Origin: Hydrogenophaga palleronii_A
Lineage (GTDB): Bacteria > Pseudomonadota > Gammaproteobacteria > Burkholderiales > Burkholderiaceae_C
DNA: 64,000 bases
NCBI RefSeq assembly: GCF_031457455.1
Contig: NZ_JAVDWU010000001.1
Coordinates: forward strand, 248,001 to 312,000
Reading direction: 5' to 3'
Part shown: positions 44,517-53,233 of the stretch, piece after piece
Layout of the letters: the number at the start of each line of letters is the position of its first letter
Numbering within the stretch: position 1 is the stretch's first letter
The notes under the pieces: model-generated
What the model was told of the DNA's origin: nothing
Database searches by the model: none
Seen by the model: only the letters and a program-made list of their open reading frames with translations
Translations under genes and position numbers: made by a program

Positions 44517-45287
44517 ATGCGATTCGACGTCATCACCCTGTTTCCCGAGCTGTTTGAACCCTTCTTCAAGAGCGGTATCAACCGGCGGGCATTCGAGGGC
44601 GGCTTGGTGGACGTGCGGCTCTGGAACCTCAGGGACCATGCCGAGGGTCAGTACCGGCGGGTGGACGACCGACCTTTTGGAGGTGGGCCTGGCATGGTCA
44701 TGATGGCCGAGCCTCTCTGGAGGTGCCTGCAGGCGGTTCGTTCAGACCGGGACGACCCGCCAGACCACCTGGCCCCGGTGGTGATGTTCACCCCCACAGG
44801 CGAACGCCTTTCACACTCGGGCGTCGAATCCTGGGCGAAGGGCGAGGGTGCCGTGCTGGTGTGCGGCCGGTACGAGGGCGTGGACCAGCGCTTCGTCGAG
44901 GCCTGTGTCGACATCCAGATCAGCCTTGGCGACTTCGTGCTTTCAGGTGGCGAGATTCCTGCCATGGCATTGCTCGATGCCGTGGCCCGACTGCAGCCAG
45001 GTGTGCTCAGCGACGAAGGCAGTCATCAGCAGGACAGTTTCAATCCCGCTCTCGATGGCTTGCTGGACAGCCCGCATCACACCCGTCCGGAGGTCTGGCA
45101 CGGACCCAACGGCCCGATGCAGGCGCCCGAGGTGTTGCTGGGCGGCCACCATGAGCGCATCGCGCGGTACCGCCGCGAACAGAGTCTGGCCCTCACCGCG
45201 AGCCTGCGACCGGACCTTCTGGACCAGGCACGCGCCCGGGGTGCACTGAGCAAGCAGGACGAGGCTTTTCTGCGTTCCCGCAAATAG
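44517..45287 (+). CDS. trmD: tRNA (guanine-37-N1)-methyltransferase
   Basis: Methylates G37 of tRNA using SAM. The 256 residues from MRFDVITLFPELFEPF at 44517 include the trefoil-knot SAM motifs LVCGRYEGVDQRF (about 114-126) and ISLGDFVLSGGEIPAM (about 133-148) and the DDRPFGGGPGMVMM loop. The upstream frame to 44424 overlaps rimM and is not family-like. The stop region overlaps a -10 element for rplS. Confidence 0.97.
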   Translation: MRFDVITLFPELFEPFFKSGINRRAFEGGLVDVRLWNLRDHAEGQYRRVDDRPFGGGPGMVMMAEPLWRCLQAVRSDRDDPPDHLAPVVMFTPTGERLSHSGVESWAKGEGAVLVCGRYEGVDQRFVEACVDIQISLGDFVLSGGEIPAMALLDAVARLQPGVLSDEGSHQQDSFNPALDGLLDSPHHTRPEVWHGPNGPMQAPEVLLGGHHERIARYRREQSLALTASLRPDLLDQARARGALSKQDEAFLRSRK

Positions 45288-45288
45288 T

Positions 45289-45294
45289 TATAAT
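45289..45294 (+). promoter_or_regulatory. Possible -10 element before rplS
   Basis: TATAAT immediately after the trmD stop, 143 bases before the rplS start. A weak -35 is all that can be seen. It would give rplS its own transcript with a leader holding a CCATG/CATGG hairpin near 45352-45364. Confidence 0.4.
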
Positions 45295-45437
45295 CAAAGG
45301 CTTTTCGATCCTCTGACCGGCCGCCGTGACCGGGCCAGCCCGCAATGGAATCCATGTTTCATGGACCCACTGGACAGGGCCCCTGCCGGATTCGTGGCCT
45401 TTAGTGCAGCGCGGGCATGATCGTGAATCAGGAAACC

Positions 45438-45794
45438 ATGAACCTCATCCAGACCCTTGAGCAAGAAGAAATTGCTCGTTTGAACAAAGACATTCCCCCG
45501 TTTGCCCCTGGTGACACCGTCATCGTGAGCGTGAACGTGGTCGAAGGCACCCGCAAGCGCGTGCAGGCCTACGAAGGCGTGGTGATTGCCCGTCGCAACC
45601 GTGGCTTGAACTCCAGCTTCATCGTTCGCAAGATCTCCAACGGCGAAGGCGTCGAGCGCACCTTCCCGCTGTACAGCCCCCGTATTGCCAAGATCGAAGT
45701 CAAGCGCCGTGGCGACGTGCGTCGCGCCAAGCTGTACTACCTGCGCGATCGCAGCGGCAAGTCGGCACGCATCAAGGAAAAGCTGGGCGCGTGA
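45438..45794 (+). CDS. rplS: 50S ribosomal protein L19
   Basis: A 118-residue bL19 protein: MNLIQTLEQEEIARL, FAPGDTVIVSVNVVEGTRKR, VQAYEGVVIARRNRGLN and the basic end GKSARIKEKL. The ATG at 45438 with AGGAAA upstream is preferred over an in-frame ATG at 45417 because bL19 proteins begin with this motif. It is the last gene of the series and is followed by a strong terminator. Confidence 0.97.
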   Translation: MNLIQTLEQEEIARLNKDIPPFAPGDTVIVSVNVVEGTRKRVQAYEGVVIARRNRGLNSSFIVRKISNGEGVERTFPLYSPRIAKIEVKRRGDVRRAKLYYLRDRSGKSARIKEKLGA

Positions 45795-45825
45795 TGCGCG
45801 GGCCATTGGCCCCGTGTCCTCGCTG

Positions 45826-45855
45826 AAAGGCCGCTCTTCGGAGCGGCCTTTTTTC
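45826..45855 (+). terminator. Intrinsic terminator after rplS
   Basis: Stem GGCCGCTC (45829-45836) with GAGCGGCC (45841-45848), TTCG tetraloop, extended by AAA/TTT pairs and followed by six T. A textbook rho-independent terminator 31 bases after the rplS stop. Confidence 0.93.
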
Positions 45856-45966
45856 TAGGTACATCCCTTTCCGCCGCCAGTGGGTAGGGCTGCTCCCCGT
45901 TGCCAAGACGCAGTTGGGCGATGTTGGGCCAGAATCAGTGCGTCGCTTGGTGATCTCACACTTTCC

Positions 45967-46650
45967 ATGACCCGTTTTCTGCCTCAGTTTGATCCCCGTG
46001 CCGTGCCCGTGTTGGTCCGGGACGATGACCATGGTCTGCGCCCCGCCCATGCCGACCGGATGACACCTGAAGGTTTGCGCAAGCTGTTCGCCAGCCCGCC
46101 GGTGTGGACGCCGGAGGTGCATCGCGAGCAGAAATTCATGAATCGCGAAACGGCGCATGCGGCCGTATTGCTGCCCTTGGTCATGAGGGACCGGCTCACT
46201 TTGATCCTGACGCAGCGCACCACGCACTTGTCCACCCATTCGGGCCAGATCGCCTTGCCAGGCGGCAAGGTGGATGCGGAGGACGCCGATGCCACGGCCA
46301 CCGCGTTGCGAGAGGCGCATGAAGAGATAGGTTTGTCGGCAGACGCCATTGAAGTGCTGGGCACCTTGCCGGTCTACACCACGGGTAGCGCGTTTGTCAT
46401 CACGCCGGTCGTCGGGCTGGTGCAGCCTGATTTCTTGCCGCAGCCGAACCCCTTTGAAGTGGCCGACGTGTTTGAAGTGCCGTTGGCCTACCTGATGGAC
46501 CCGGCCCATCACCGCAGGCACGTGTTCGAGTTTGAGGGTGTGGTGCGCGAGTGGTATTCGATGCCTTATCAGGACGGCCCCAGCGAGCGTTTCATCTGGG
46601 GTGCCACGGCGGGCATGCTGCGCAACTTCTATCGTCTGCTCTCCACCTGA
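45967..46650 (+). CDS. Nudix hydrolase, CoA pyrophosphatase-like
   Basis: A 227-residue Nudix protein. The Nudix box is GGKVDAEDADATATALREAH continued by EEIGL (about 99-123). It is preceded by THSGQIALPGG, a feature of the NudL/YeaB-type CoA and acyl-CoA pyrophosphatases. It should cleave CoA to phosphopantetheine and 3',5'-ADP; the family assignment is good but substrate is not proven. The start MTRFLPQFDPRAVPV at 45967 is chosen. The CobD-like gene follows 31 bases on. Confidence 0.85.
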   Translation: MTRFLPQFDPRAVPVLVRDDDHGLRPAHADRMTPEGLRKLFASPPVWTPEVHREQKFMNRETAHAAVLLPLVMRDRLTLILTQRTTHLSTHSGQIALPGGKVDAEDADATATALREAHEEIGLSADAIEVLGTLPVYTTGSAFVITPVVGLVQPDFLPQPNPFEVADVFEVPLAYLMDPAHHRRHVFEFEGVVREWYSMPYQDGPSERFIWGATAGMLRNFYRLLST

Positions 46651-46681
46651 GTCTTCGGGTGCCGCCGCTATGATGGCACCC

Positions 46682-47617
46682 ATGAGTTTCTTTGCCATCC
46701 TCATTGCCTTGCTGCTGGAGCAGGCGCGGCCGTTGGCGTACGACAACCCGGTGCATGGCGCCATGCGCTGGTGGGTGAGGCTGGTGCGGCGCAACCTCGA
46801 TGCGGGAGAGTCGGCCCACGGCTGGCTGGCATGGTTGTTGGCGGTGGGCGTGCCTGCTGCGGTGGCCGGTCTGGCCCATTGGGGGCTTTATGCCCTCAAC
46901 CCGCTGCTGGGCTTTGTGTGGCTGGTGGGTGTGTTGTATGTCACCTTGGGTTTCCGCCAGTTCAGCCACCATTTCAGTGACATTCGCCAGGCACTGGAAA
47001 GTGGCGATGATCTGACGGCCCGAGAGAAATTTGCCCACTGGTTGCGCGTGGACGCACACAGCCTGCCGCGCACCGAATTGTTGCGACAGGTGATCGAGCA
47101 CTCCGTGGTGTCAGCGCATCGCCATGTGTTCGGGGTATTGATTACGTTTGTCTTCTTCTGGATGCTGGGCCTGGGGCCGGTGGGCGCGGTGCTGTACCGT
47201 CTGGCAGAGTATGTGTCGCGAAATTGGCGCGCGAGAGTCGATGGCACCCCGAGCGTGGCGCTTCAGGTGGCAGCGGCGCGTGCCTGGCAATGGGTTGACT
47301 ATGTGCCTGCCCGCTCCACCGCGCTGGGGTTTGCGGTGGTGGGCAATTTTGAGGAGGCGGTGGCGAACTGGCGAAGCGAGGCTGCCCGCCACGCACCGGG
47401 CAGCGATGGTGTGGTGCTGGCGGCCACCGCGGGAGCGCTGAATGTGCGCTTGGCTGCTCAGGCACCGCAGGAGGTGCTGGCTTCACAGGTGGATGGCAGC
47501 TTCCGACCCGATCCACAGCTGGCTCATCTGGGCGGCGTGGTCGGCCTGGTCTGGCGTACCGTGGTCTTGTGGATGCTGCTGCTGGCCTTGCTCACGCTCG
47601 CGCGCTTGATAGGCTAG
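46682..47617 (+). CDS. CobD/CbiB-family membrane protein
   Basis: A 311-residue protein with four to five helices: MSFFAILIALLLEQARPL at the start, a pair around residue 50-90, one near 145-165, and a C-terminal helix. It shares the fold and the VVSAHRHVFGV segment with adenosylcobinamide-phosphate synthase (CobD/CbiB) and with AmpE-like proteins. No other cobalamin gene is in the window, and the classic CbiB active-site motif is not fully evident, so it may be a divergent relative rather than a cobalamin enzyme. Two in-frame ATG codons at 46670 and 46673 are alternative starts. Confidence 0.75.
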   Translation: MSFFAILIALLLEQARPLAYDNPVHGAMRWWVRLVRRNLDAGESAHGWLAWLLAVGVPAAVAGLAHWGLYALNPLLGFVWLVGVLYVTLGFRQFSHHFSDIRQALESGDDLTAREKFAHWLRVDAHSLPRTELLRQVIEHSVVSAHRHVFGVLITFVFFWMLGLGPVGAVLYRLAEYVSRNWRARVDGTPSVALQVAAARAWQWVDYVPARSTALGFAVVGNFEEAVANWRSEAARHAPGSDGVVLAATAGALNVRLAAQAPQEVLASQVDGSFRPDPQLAHLGGVVGLVWRTVVLWMLLLALLTLARLIG

Positions 47618-47710
47618 CTACCCCCCGCGGCGCCTTCGGCGCCACCCCCCTGGAAGGGGGGCGATACCAGCCGTCTGGCAAAGCCAGCCCGGCGGTATCC
47701 CTGGAAGGGT
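47618..47710 (-). repeat. Intergenic C/G-rich repeat, copy B
   Basis: Inverted relative to copy A. It begins directly after the stop codon of the CobD-like gene with ctaccccccgcgg, then GCGCC-TTCG-GGCGC-like and CCCCCC/GGGGGG hairpins, then gataccag and the ccgg/ccagcccggcgg block. It lies in a convergent gap ahead of rsgA. Confidence 0.8.
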
Positions 47711-47752
47711 CCCTTCACAAGATGCGAATCACGCTCCGACCAACAATGTGCG

Positions 47753-48736
47753 TCAGTACGTGCGCCTGTTTGAAAGCTCGTCAAACAGGTCGCGGTAGAT
47801 GCGGTAGCGGTTTTCGCTGATGGCCAGGGTGTCTGGGGTGGTCAGCTCAGAGCCGGAATGCCCGCCTTGCACATGGGTGATCACCGAGCAGCCTGGTTCG
47901 TGCAGATGGGTGCAGTTGTAGAACTTGCAGTGGCCGAGTGTGGCGCGCAGGTCGGGCATGTATTGCGCAAGCTGCATGGGTTCAATGTGGTTGAGGCCGA
48001 ACTCCTGAAACCCGGGGGAGTCGATCAGCGCGGTTTTGCGTTCCGCGTCGGTCCAGTACCAAGTGGTGCTGGTGGTCGTGTGTTTGCCTGAATTCAGGGC
48101 TTTTGAGATTTCACCGGTGAGGGCTTGGGCGTGCGGCACCAGCCGGTTCACCAGGGTGCTTTTTCCAGCGCCTGATGGCCCCAGCACCAGGGTTCGTTTG
48201 CCAGCCAGCTTTGCCAGAAGTGCATCGATGCCGGCCTCCGAACCTGCGGCCGTGTCGCCCTTGAGTCGCAGCGGCAGTACCGTGCAGCCCATGCGGCAGT
48301 AAGGAGCCAGTCGATCCCAGGCACGGTCAAACGCTGGCTGCAGGTCGCTCTTGTTGAGCACGATCAGCACGTCGATGCGCTCGGCTTCTGCCGCGATCAG
48401 GGCGCGGGCCAGCTGCGTTTCAGAAAACTCGGGGTCGGCCGCGACCAGCACCAGCACCTGGTCCAGGTTGGCAGCGAAGGACTTGGTGCGCAATTCGTCC
48501 TGCCGGTAGAAAAGGTTGCGGCGCTCTTCGACGCGCTCGATGCTGCCTTCGTCCCCGGTGTGTTGCCACCGCACCTGATCGCCCACGACCACCTGGCTTT
48601 TTTTCCCACGCGGGTGGCAGATGCGTCGCGTGCCGTCGGGACTCTCGACCAGGCAGTGCCGCCCAAATGCCGCCACCACCAGACCTTCCATGCTTTCCGC
48701 GGAATCGGCCGTCGACTGCGCGTGGCGAGGCTTCAA
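47753..48736 (-). CDS. rsgA: Ribosome small-subunit GTPase RsgA
   Basis: A circularly permuted GTPase that checks late 30S assembly. The 327 residues have an N-terminal OB-like domain. The GTPase order is G4 first (VLNKSDL), then G1 (GPSGAGKSTL, about 199-208) and G3 (DSPGFQEFGL). A C-terminal zinc site follows (CKFYNCTHLHEPGC). All are intact and length fits RsgA. It is 29 bases after the pterin dehydratase gene. Confidence 0.96.
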   Translation of the reverse strand: MKPRHAQSTADSAESMEGLVVAAFGRHCLVESPDGTRRICHPRGKKSQVVVGDQVRWQHTGDEGSIERVEERRNLFYRQDELRTKSFAANLDQVLVLVAADPEFSETQLARALIAAEAERIDVLIVLNKSDLQPAFDRAWDRLAPYCRMGCTVLPLRLKGDTAAGSEAGIDALLAKLAGKRTLVLGPSGAGKSTLVNRLVPHAQALTGEISKALNSGKHTTTSTTWYWTDAERKTALIDSPGFQEFGLNHIEPMQLAQYMPDLRATLGHCKFYNCTHLHEPGCSVITHVQGGHSGSELTTPDTLAISENRYRIYRDLFDELSNRRTY

Positions 48737-48765
48737 AGTGGCCCCCTGAAGATGGGTGTGTTCAT

Positions 48766-49086
48766 TCAGGTCTTGATGAGTTGGTCCACCGCGGCGGCGC
48801 AGTGGAAATCGCTGCGCGAAATGCCATACACATCGTGGGTGTTGAAGCGCACCGTGCAGCGCCCGTAGCTCAGCGCGAGGTCGGGGTGATGGTCTTCGCG
48901 GTGAGCGACCCAGGCCACGGCGTTGACGAAGGCCATGGTTTCATGGAAGTTGGCGAATTCGAACGCCTTCTCCAGCGCGCCGTCCATCAGCTTCCAGCCC
49001 TGGGCACTGTCGCCATTGAGCTGGGTCAGGTGGGTGACGAGCTCGGTCGCGCTGAGCGCGCGGCGGTTCTGATGAACTTGATGCAT
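48766..49086 (-). CDS. phhB: 4a-hydroxytetrahydrobiopterin (pterin-4a-carbinolamine) dehydratase
   Basis: A 106-residue dehydratase that recycles pterin cofactors for aromatic hydroxylases, or whose DCoH-like fold is used in other ways. The active-site region is WVAHREDHHPDLALSYGRC, with the family's HHPD motif. The start at 49086 (MHQVHQNRRAL) is preferred over 49143. No phenylalanine hydroxylase gene is nearby. It is between the M48 protease and rsgA, likely in one transcript. Confidence 0.92.
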   Translation of the reverse strand: MHQVHQNRRALSATELVTHLTQLNGDSAQGWKLMDGALEKAFEFANFHETMAFVNAVAWVAHREDHHPDLALSYGRCTVRFNTHDVYGISRSDFHCAAAVDQLIKT

Positions 49087-49154
49087 TGTGATGATGAGAT
49101 CGGATTTCAGTAGCCCAGGTGCCGGAGTGCGACCCCAATGCATGAAACAGTGCG

Positions 49155-49235
49155 GTCCGGGGCGCCGCCGGGCCGGCTTTGCCGGACGGCCAGTGCCGCC
49201 CCCTGGAGGGGGTAGCGCGAAGCGCTGCGGGGGTG
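49155..49235 (+). repeat. Intergenic C/G-rich repeat, copy C
   Basis: Block order ggccggctttgccgg - cagtgccgccccctggagg - gcgcgaagcgctgcgggggtg as in the other copies. It ends 7 bases from the stop codon of the minus-strand M48 gene, so it lies in the message between that gene and the pterin dehydratase. Confidence 0.75.
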
Positions 49236-49242
49236 TTTCATT

Positions 49243-50505
49243 TCAGGCGGCGCGCAGTCTGGCCAGGCGCTCGCTGGCCGGCGGATGCGAGTAGTAGAAC
49301 TTCGCGTACACAGGATCGGGTGTGAGGGTGCTGGCGTTGTCCGTGTAGAGCTTGAGCAGGGCGGAGGCCAGGTCGGTGCCGCTGGTCTGGGCCACGGCGT
49401 AGGCATCGGCCTCGAACTCGTGCCGGCGAGAGAGCTGCGCGGTCAGGGGAGACAAAAAGAAGGTGAAAAGCGGGATCACCAGCATGAACAGCAGAAGCGC
49501 CAACGCGTCGTTGGGTGCATCCAGCGAAGGCGTGACACCCAGGCCGGTATAGAACCAGGCCTGCTGCGAGGCCCAGCCCAGCAGAGCGAAACCGAGAAGA
49601 CTGATCGCGAACATCATGGCAATGCGCTTGACGATGTGACGGCGTTTGTAGTGGCCGAGTTCGTGTGCCAGCACCGCGTCGATCTCCGGTGGGCTGAGTT
49701 GCTTCAGCAAGGTGTCGAAGAAAACCACCCGCTTGGCCGCACCGAAGCCGGTGAAATAGGCGTTGGCGTGCGCGCTGCGCTTGCTGCCATCCATCACGAA
49801 AAGCCCGCTGGCCGCGAAGCCGCATCGCTGCATGAGTGCGTTCACCCGCGCTTTCAGTTCTTCGTCCTTCAAAGGCTCGAACTTGTTGAACAGCGGTGCG
49901 ATCACGGTGGGGTAGAGCACCAGCAGCAGCAAGTTGAACACCATCCACGCGCCCCAGGCCCAGAGCCACCAGAGGGGGCCGGCAGCGCCCATGAGCCAGA
50001 GCATCAGGGCGGCGATCGGCAGGCCGATGAGGGCGGCCACCAATGTGCCCTTCACCAGATCGCCTAGCCACAGCGCGAGCGTCATCTTGTTGAAGCCGAA
50101 GCGTTCCTCAATGCGGAAGGTCGACCACCAGCCCATGGGCATTGACACCAGACCCCCGATCAGCCCAAACGCGGCCAGCAGCGCCAGTTGCTGCACCATG
50201 CCGCCACCCAGCGCCGCCAGCAAGGTCGCATTCAGCCAGTCAAGCCCGCCCAGCAGGGTCCAGGCAAGCAGCACTGCTGTCTCCAGCGCCAGTTCCAGCA
50301 TGCCGAACCGGGTCTTGGTGATGGTGTAGTCGGCGGCCTTGCGGTGGGCTTCTGGCGTGATGGTTTGTGCGAATGCGGCAGGGACCGCACCGCGGTGACG
50401 CGCCACGTGCCGGATCTGCCGGCTCGCCAGCACCAGGCGCGTGACAAGACCCAGCATCAGAAGGACGCAGAAAACGGCGGTGAATGTGAAGGAAGCAGAA
50501 TCCAT
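49243..50505 (-). CDS. M48 metalloprotease, CAAX prenyl protease 1 (Ste24)-like
   Basis: A 420-residue membrane protease with about seven helices, the zinc motif HELGHYKRRH (HExxH, about 284-293) and the downstream EFEADAYAV glutamate ligand (about 360). The CAAX-specific name is a family label; bacterial members act on misfolded membrane proteins or other substrates. The start at 50505 (MDSASFTFTAVFCV) begins the first helix. It is divergent from orn. Confidence 0.9.
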   Translation of the reverse strand: MDSASFTFTAVFCVLLMLGLVTRLVLASRQIRHVARHRGAVPAAFAQTITPEAHRKAADYTITKTRFGMLELALETAVLLAWTLLGGLDWLNATLLAALGGGMVQQLALLAAFGLIGGLVSMPMGWWSTFRIEERFGFNKMTLALWLGDLVKGTLVAALIGLPIAALMLWLMGAAGPLWWLWAWGAWMVFNLLLLVLYPTVIAPLFNKFEPLKDEELKARVNALMQRCGFAASGLFVMDGSKRSAHANAYFTGFGAAKRVVFFDTLLKQLSPPEIDAVLAHELGHYKRRHIVKRIAMMFAISLLGFALLGWASQQAWFYTGLGVTPSLDAPNDALALLLFMLVIPLFTFFLSPLTAQLSRRHEFEADAYAVAQTSGTDLASALLKLYTDNASTLTPDPVYAKFYYSHPPASERLARLRAA

Positions 50506-50599
50506 GGAGGGTGAGTCTATCGAAGACGGGCGGTGGCGGTGGTCGAAGCGGGCATGCCGGTCGAAAGGGCCTGTTCGGCAGATCGGTGAGAATCAGAGT

Positions 50600-51199
50600 A
50601 TGACCAGCGTCCACATACCCGAAAGCCCTCCGGCCGAAGCCGGTACCTCCCCACTCCTGACAAAAAGCGACCAGAACCTGGTCTGGCTCGACTGCGAAAT
50701 GAGCGGTCTGGACCCCGAAAAAGAGCGCCTGCTGGAAATTGCGGTGGTGATCACGGGGCCGCAACTCACACCCCGGGTGGAAGGGCCAGTGCTCGTGATC
50801 CATCAGAGCGATGCGCTGCTGGCGGCCATGGACAACTGGAACAAGGGCACCCATGGCAGGAGTGGTCTGATCGACAAGGTCAAGGCCAGCACGGTGGATG
50901 AAGAGGCTGCGCAGGCCGAACTGCTGGCGTTCATTGGCAAGTACGTGCCCAAAAATGGCTCGCCCATGTGTGGCAACACCATCAGCCAGGACCGGCGATT
51001 TCTGGTGAAGTACATGCCCAAGCTGGAGGCTTACTTCCACTACCGTTGCCTCGACGTGAGCACCCTGAAGGAGCTGGCCAAACGCTGGCGCCCCGAGGTG
51101 TACGACGCGTTTAAGAAGCAGCAGAAGCACACGGCGCTGGCCGATGTGCACGAGTCCATTGACGAACTCGAGCACTACCGCACGCATTTTCTGCGTTGA
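50600..51199 (+). CDS. orn: Oligoribonuclease
   Basis: A DEDDh 3'-5' exonuclease that degrades very short RNAs and pGpG. It has 199 residues: motif I LVWLDCEMSGLDPEKERLLE (about 28-47), motif II GNTISQDRRF, and motif III with the catalytic His in KHTALADVHESIDEL. The usual family length is about 180; the extra N-terminal 20 residues before LVWLD are a weak point of the chosen ATG. Confidence 0.95.
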   Translation: MTSVHIPESPPAEAGTSPLLTKSDQNLVWLDCEMSGLDPEKERLLEIAVVITGPQLTPRVEGPVLVIHQSDALLAAMDNWNKGTHGRSGLIDKVKASTVDEEAAQAELLAFIGKYVPKNGSPMCGNTISQDRRFLVKYMPKLEAYFHYRCLDVSTLKELAKRWRPEVYDAFKKQQKHTALADVHESIDELEHYRTHFLR

Positions 51200-51296
51200 G
51201 TTGCGCTGCACGACTCAGACGTTCAGGCACCTGTGTTCTGGCTCAAAGGTCGCCAGCACCCGCATGTCAAAATCATGAACTTTTCGTGAATTTCCC

Positions 51297-52883
51297 ATGA
51301 CAAAAAAATCCCGTTCGCGTTTTGTGACCCGGCACCAGGAAGCTTTGCAGCTGGGTGCAGCGGTACTCTTCCTCGTCATGGTCGGCGTGTATGCGTCGCT
51401 CACGGGCGCATCGACCGTCGGCCTGACCTCGTCAGCGGTGTGGCTCCTGATCGTCGCAGCCGGCGTGGGTGCCTACATGGCCATGAACATCGGTGCCAAC
51501 GATGTGGCCAACAACATGGGGCCGTCGGTGGGCTCTGGCGCCATGACCATGGGCTGGGCGATTGTGGTCGCGGCGGTGTTTGAGGCGCTGGGGGCCATTG
51601 TGGCTGGCGGCGAGGTGGTGGGCACCATCAAGGGCGGCATCATCGACCCGGCACAGATCCGCGACGCCACCACGTTCGCCTGGGTCATGTTTGCCGCGTT
51701 GCTGGCGGGCGCGCTCTGGCTCAACCTGGCCACTGCAGTGGGGGCGCCGGTGTCCACCACGCATTCGATCATTGGGGCTGTCATGGGCGCTGGCATTGCC
51801 GCCGGTGGCTGGGGGCTGGTGAACTGGGACACCATTGGGGCCATCGTGATGAGCTGGGTGATTTCCCCCCTCATGGGCGGTGCTTTGGCGGCGGGGTTTC
51901 TCTACCTTATCAAGCGCAGCGTGACGTACCGAAGCGAAAAGACCGATGCCGCCGGTCGCGTGGTGCCGGTGCTGATTGGCCTCATGGTGTGGGCCTACAC
52001 CACCTACATGTTGCTCAAGGGGCTGGGGCAGATCGTCAAGGTGGCGTTTCCGGTGGCCTTGCTCGCTGGCGCAGGGGTGGCCGTTGTGGTGTGGTGGTTC
52101 ATTCACAAACCCCTGGGGCGTCTGGCCCTTCGGCAGGACAACAGCAAGCAGGGTGTCAACCGTCTGTTCACCTGGCCTTTGATCTGTTCCGCCGCCTTGC
52201 TGAGCTTTGCGCACGGTGCCAATGACGTGGCCAATGCCATTGGGCCGCTGGCCGCCATCTATGAGGCTGTGAAGAGCGGGGCCATTGCCTCGAAGGCAGC
52301 CACACCACTGTGGATCATGGTGCTCGGGGCGCTGGGTCTGGCGGTGGGCCTGGCGCTGTACGGGGCCAAGCTCATCCGCACCGTGGGCAAGGAGATCACC
52401 GAGTTGGACAACATGCGCGCGTATTCCATCGCCATGGCCGCTACGCTGACGGTGATCGTGGCCTCCCAGCTTGGGATGCCGGTGTCCACCACCCACGTGA
52501 CCATCGGCGCCGTGTTTGGTGTGGGCTTTCTGCGGGAACTGCTGAAGGTGAATTACGCCAAGATGGAAGCGGTGGTGTTTGCCGGCCATCAGGGCGCCGA
52601 CCGCGCTGAAGTCGAGGCTTATCTACACCGCTTCGAGGCGGCCGAGGTGCAAGAGAAGAAGCAGATGCTGGCCGACATGAAGCGGCGCGCCAAGCTGCGC
52701 GAAAGTGCGGAAGGTGCGGTGTTTGCGAAGAAGGAGCAAAAAGCGCTGAAGAAGGCGATCAAGAAGGAAATCGTCAAACGTTCGGTGGTGATGCGCATCG
52801 TGGCCGCTTGGATCATCACGGTGCCTGCCACCGCAGTGCTGGCTGCCATCCTGTTCCAGATCGTTTCAGCGATTCTGAGCTGA
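51297..52883 (+). CDS. PiT-family inorganic phosphate transporter
   Basis: A 528-residue symporter with about ten helices. It carries the duplicated PiT signature GANDVANNMGPSVGSGAM (about 65-82) and GANDVANAIGPLAAI (about 305-319). PVSTTHSIIGAVMGAGIA and its second copy PVSTTHVTIGAVFG are also present. A large soluble basic C-terminal part rich in Lys, Glu and Ala (about 420-500) is followed by a terminal helix, longer than in minimal PiT proteins. Import of phosphate or metal-phosphate with H+ is expected. Confidence 0.93.
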   Translation: MTKKSRSRFVTRHQEALQLGAAVLFLVMVGVYASLTGASTVGLTSSAVWLLIVAAGVGAYMAMNIGANDVANNMGPSVGSGAMTMGWAIVVAAVFEALGAIVAGGEVVGTIKGGIIDPAQIRDATTFAWVMFAALLAGALWLNLATAVGAPVSTTHSIIGAVMGAGIAAGGWGLVNWDTIGAIVMSWVISPLMGGALAAGFLYLIKRSVTYRSEKTDAAGRVVPVLIGLMVWAYTTYMLLKGLGQIVKVAFPVALLAGAGVAVVVWWFIHKPLGRLALRQDNSKQGVNRLFTWPLICSAALLSFAHGANDVANAIGPLAAIYEAVKSGAIASKAATPLWIMVLGALGLAVGLALYGAKLIRTVGKEITELDNMRAYSIAMAATLTVIVASQLGMPVSTTHVTIGAVFGVGFLRELLKVNYAKMEAVVFAGHQGADRAEVEAYLHRFEAAEVQEKKQMLADMKRRAKLRESAEGAVFAKKEQKALKKAIKKEIVKRSVVMRIVAAWIITVPATAVLAAILFQIVSAILS

Positions 52884-53233
52884 AGGCAGAAATAATCCAG
52901 GGTTTTCCCTGAATGTGTGTGATAATCATGGGCTTCGCAGGCAACTGCGATGATTTGTGCATCTGCCTCACACACCAGGCCCCCCGAACATGGGGTTGTC
53001 GCGCAGCCGGAAACGGTTCGCAGCAGCCCGCTAGGCTTTTTTTGCCCGGCACAGCGGATGGGGCCTTCGCTCCCGGCGTTATCCTTTGTGACCCACGGCG
53101 CGTTGATCGTTTGATGGTTGATGTTTTGTAACCACGAACGGATCAAGCGCCCCGGAGCTGCCACCCACTGAGGTCGGCATTCCATTCAGCGTCTGCATTC
53201 GATCAATTGCGCGTATTTTGCGCATGGACGAAC
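52884..53233 (+). ncRNA. Structured leader or small RNA before the RNA-helicase gene
   Basis: A 350-base non-coding gap. It holds a GATAAT hexamer at 52921-52926 and a perfect 6-base stem with GCAA tetraloop at 52935-52950 (TCGCAG/CTGCGA). It also holds a CCCC/GGGG hairpin near 52981-52995, a hairpin with GAAA tetraloop near 53006-53017, and a short AGCC/GGCT stem followed by seven T at 53025-53043. It could be an attenuated leader of the helicase gene or a separate RNA of about 110 bases. The last stem is weak, so termination is uncertain. Confidence 0.35.

Noticed and set aside
52981..53017. Possible SRP (4.5S) RNA from the CCGGAAACGG and GCAGC stretch
   Set aside because: The conserved SRP loop arrangement around GGAAG and AGCAGCC is not present in the right order.
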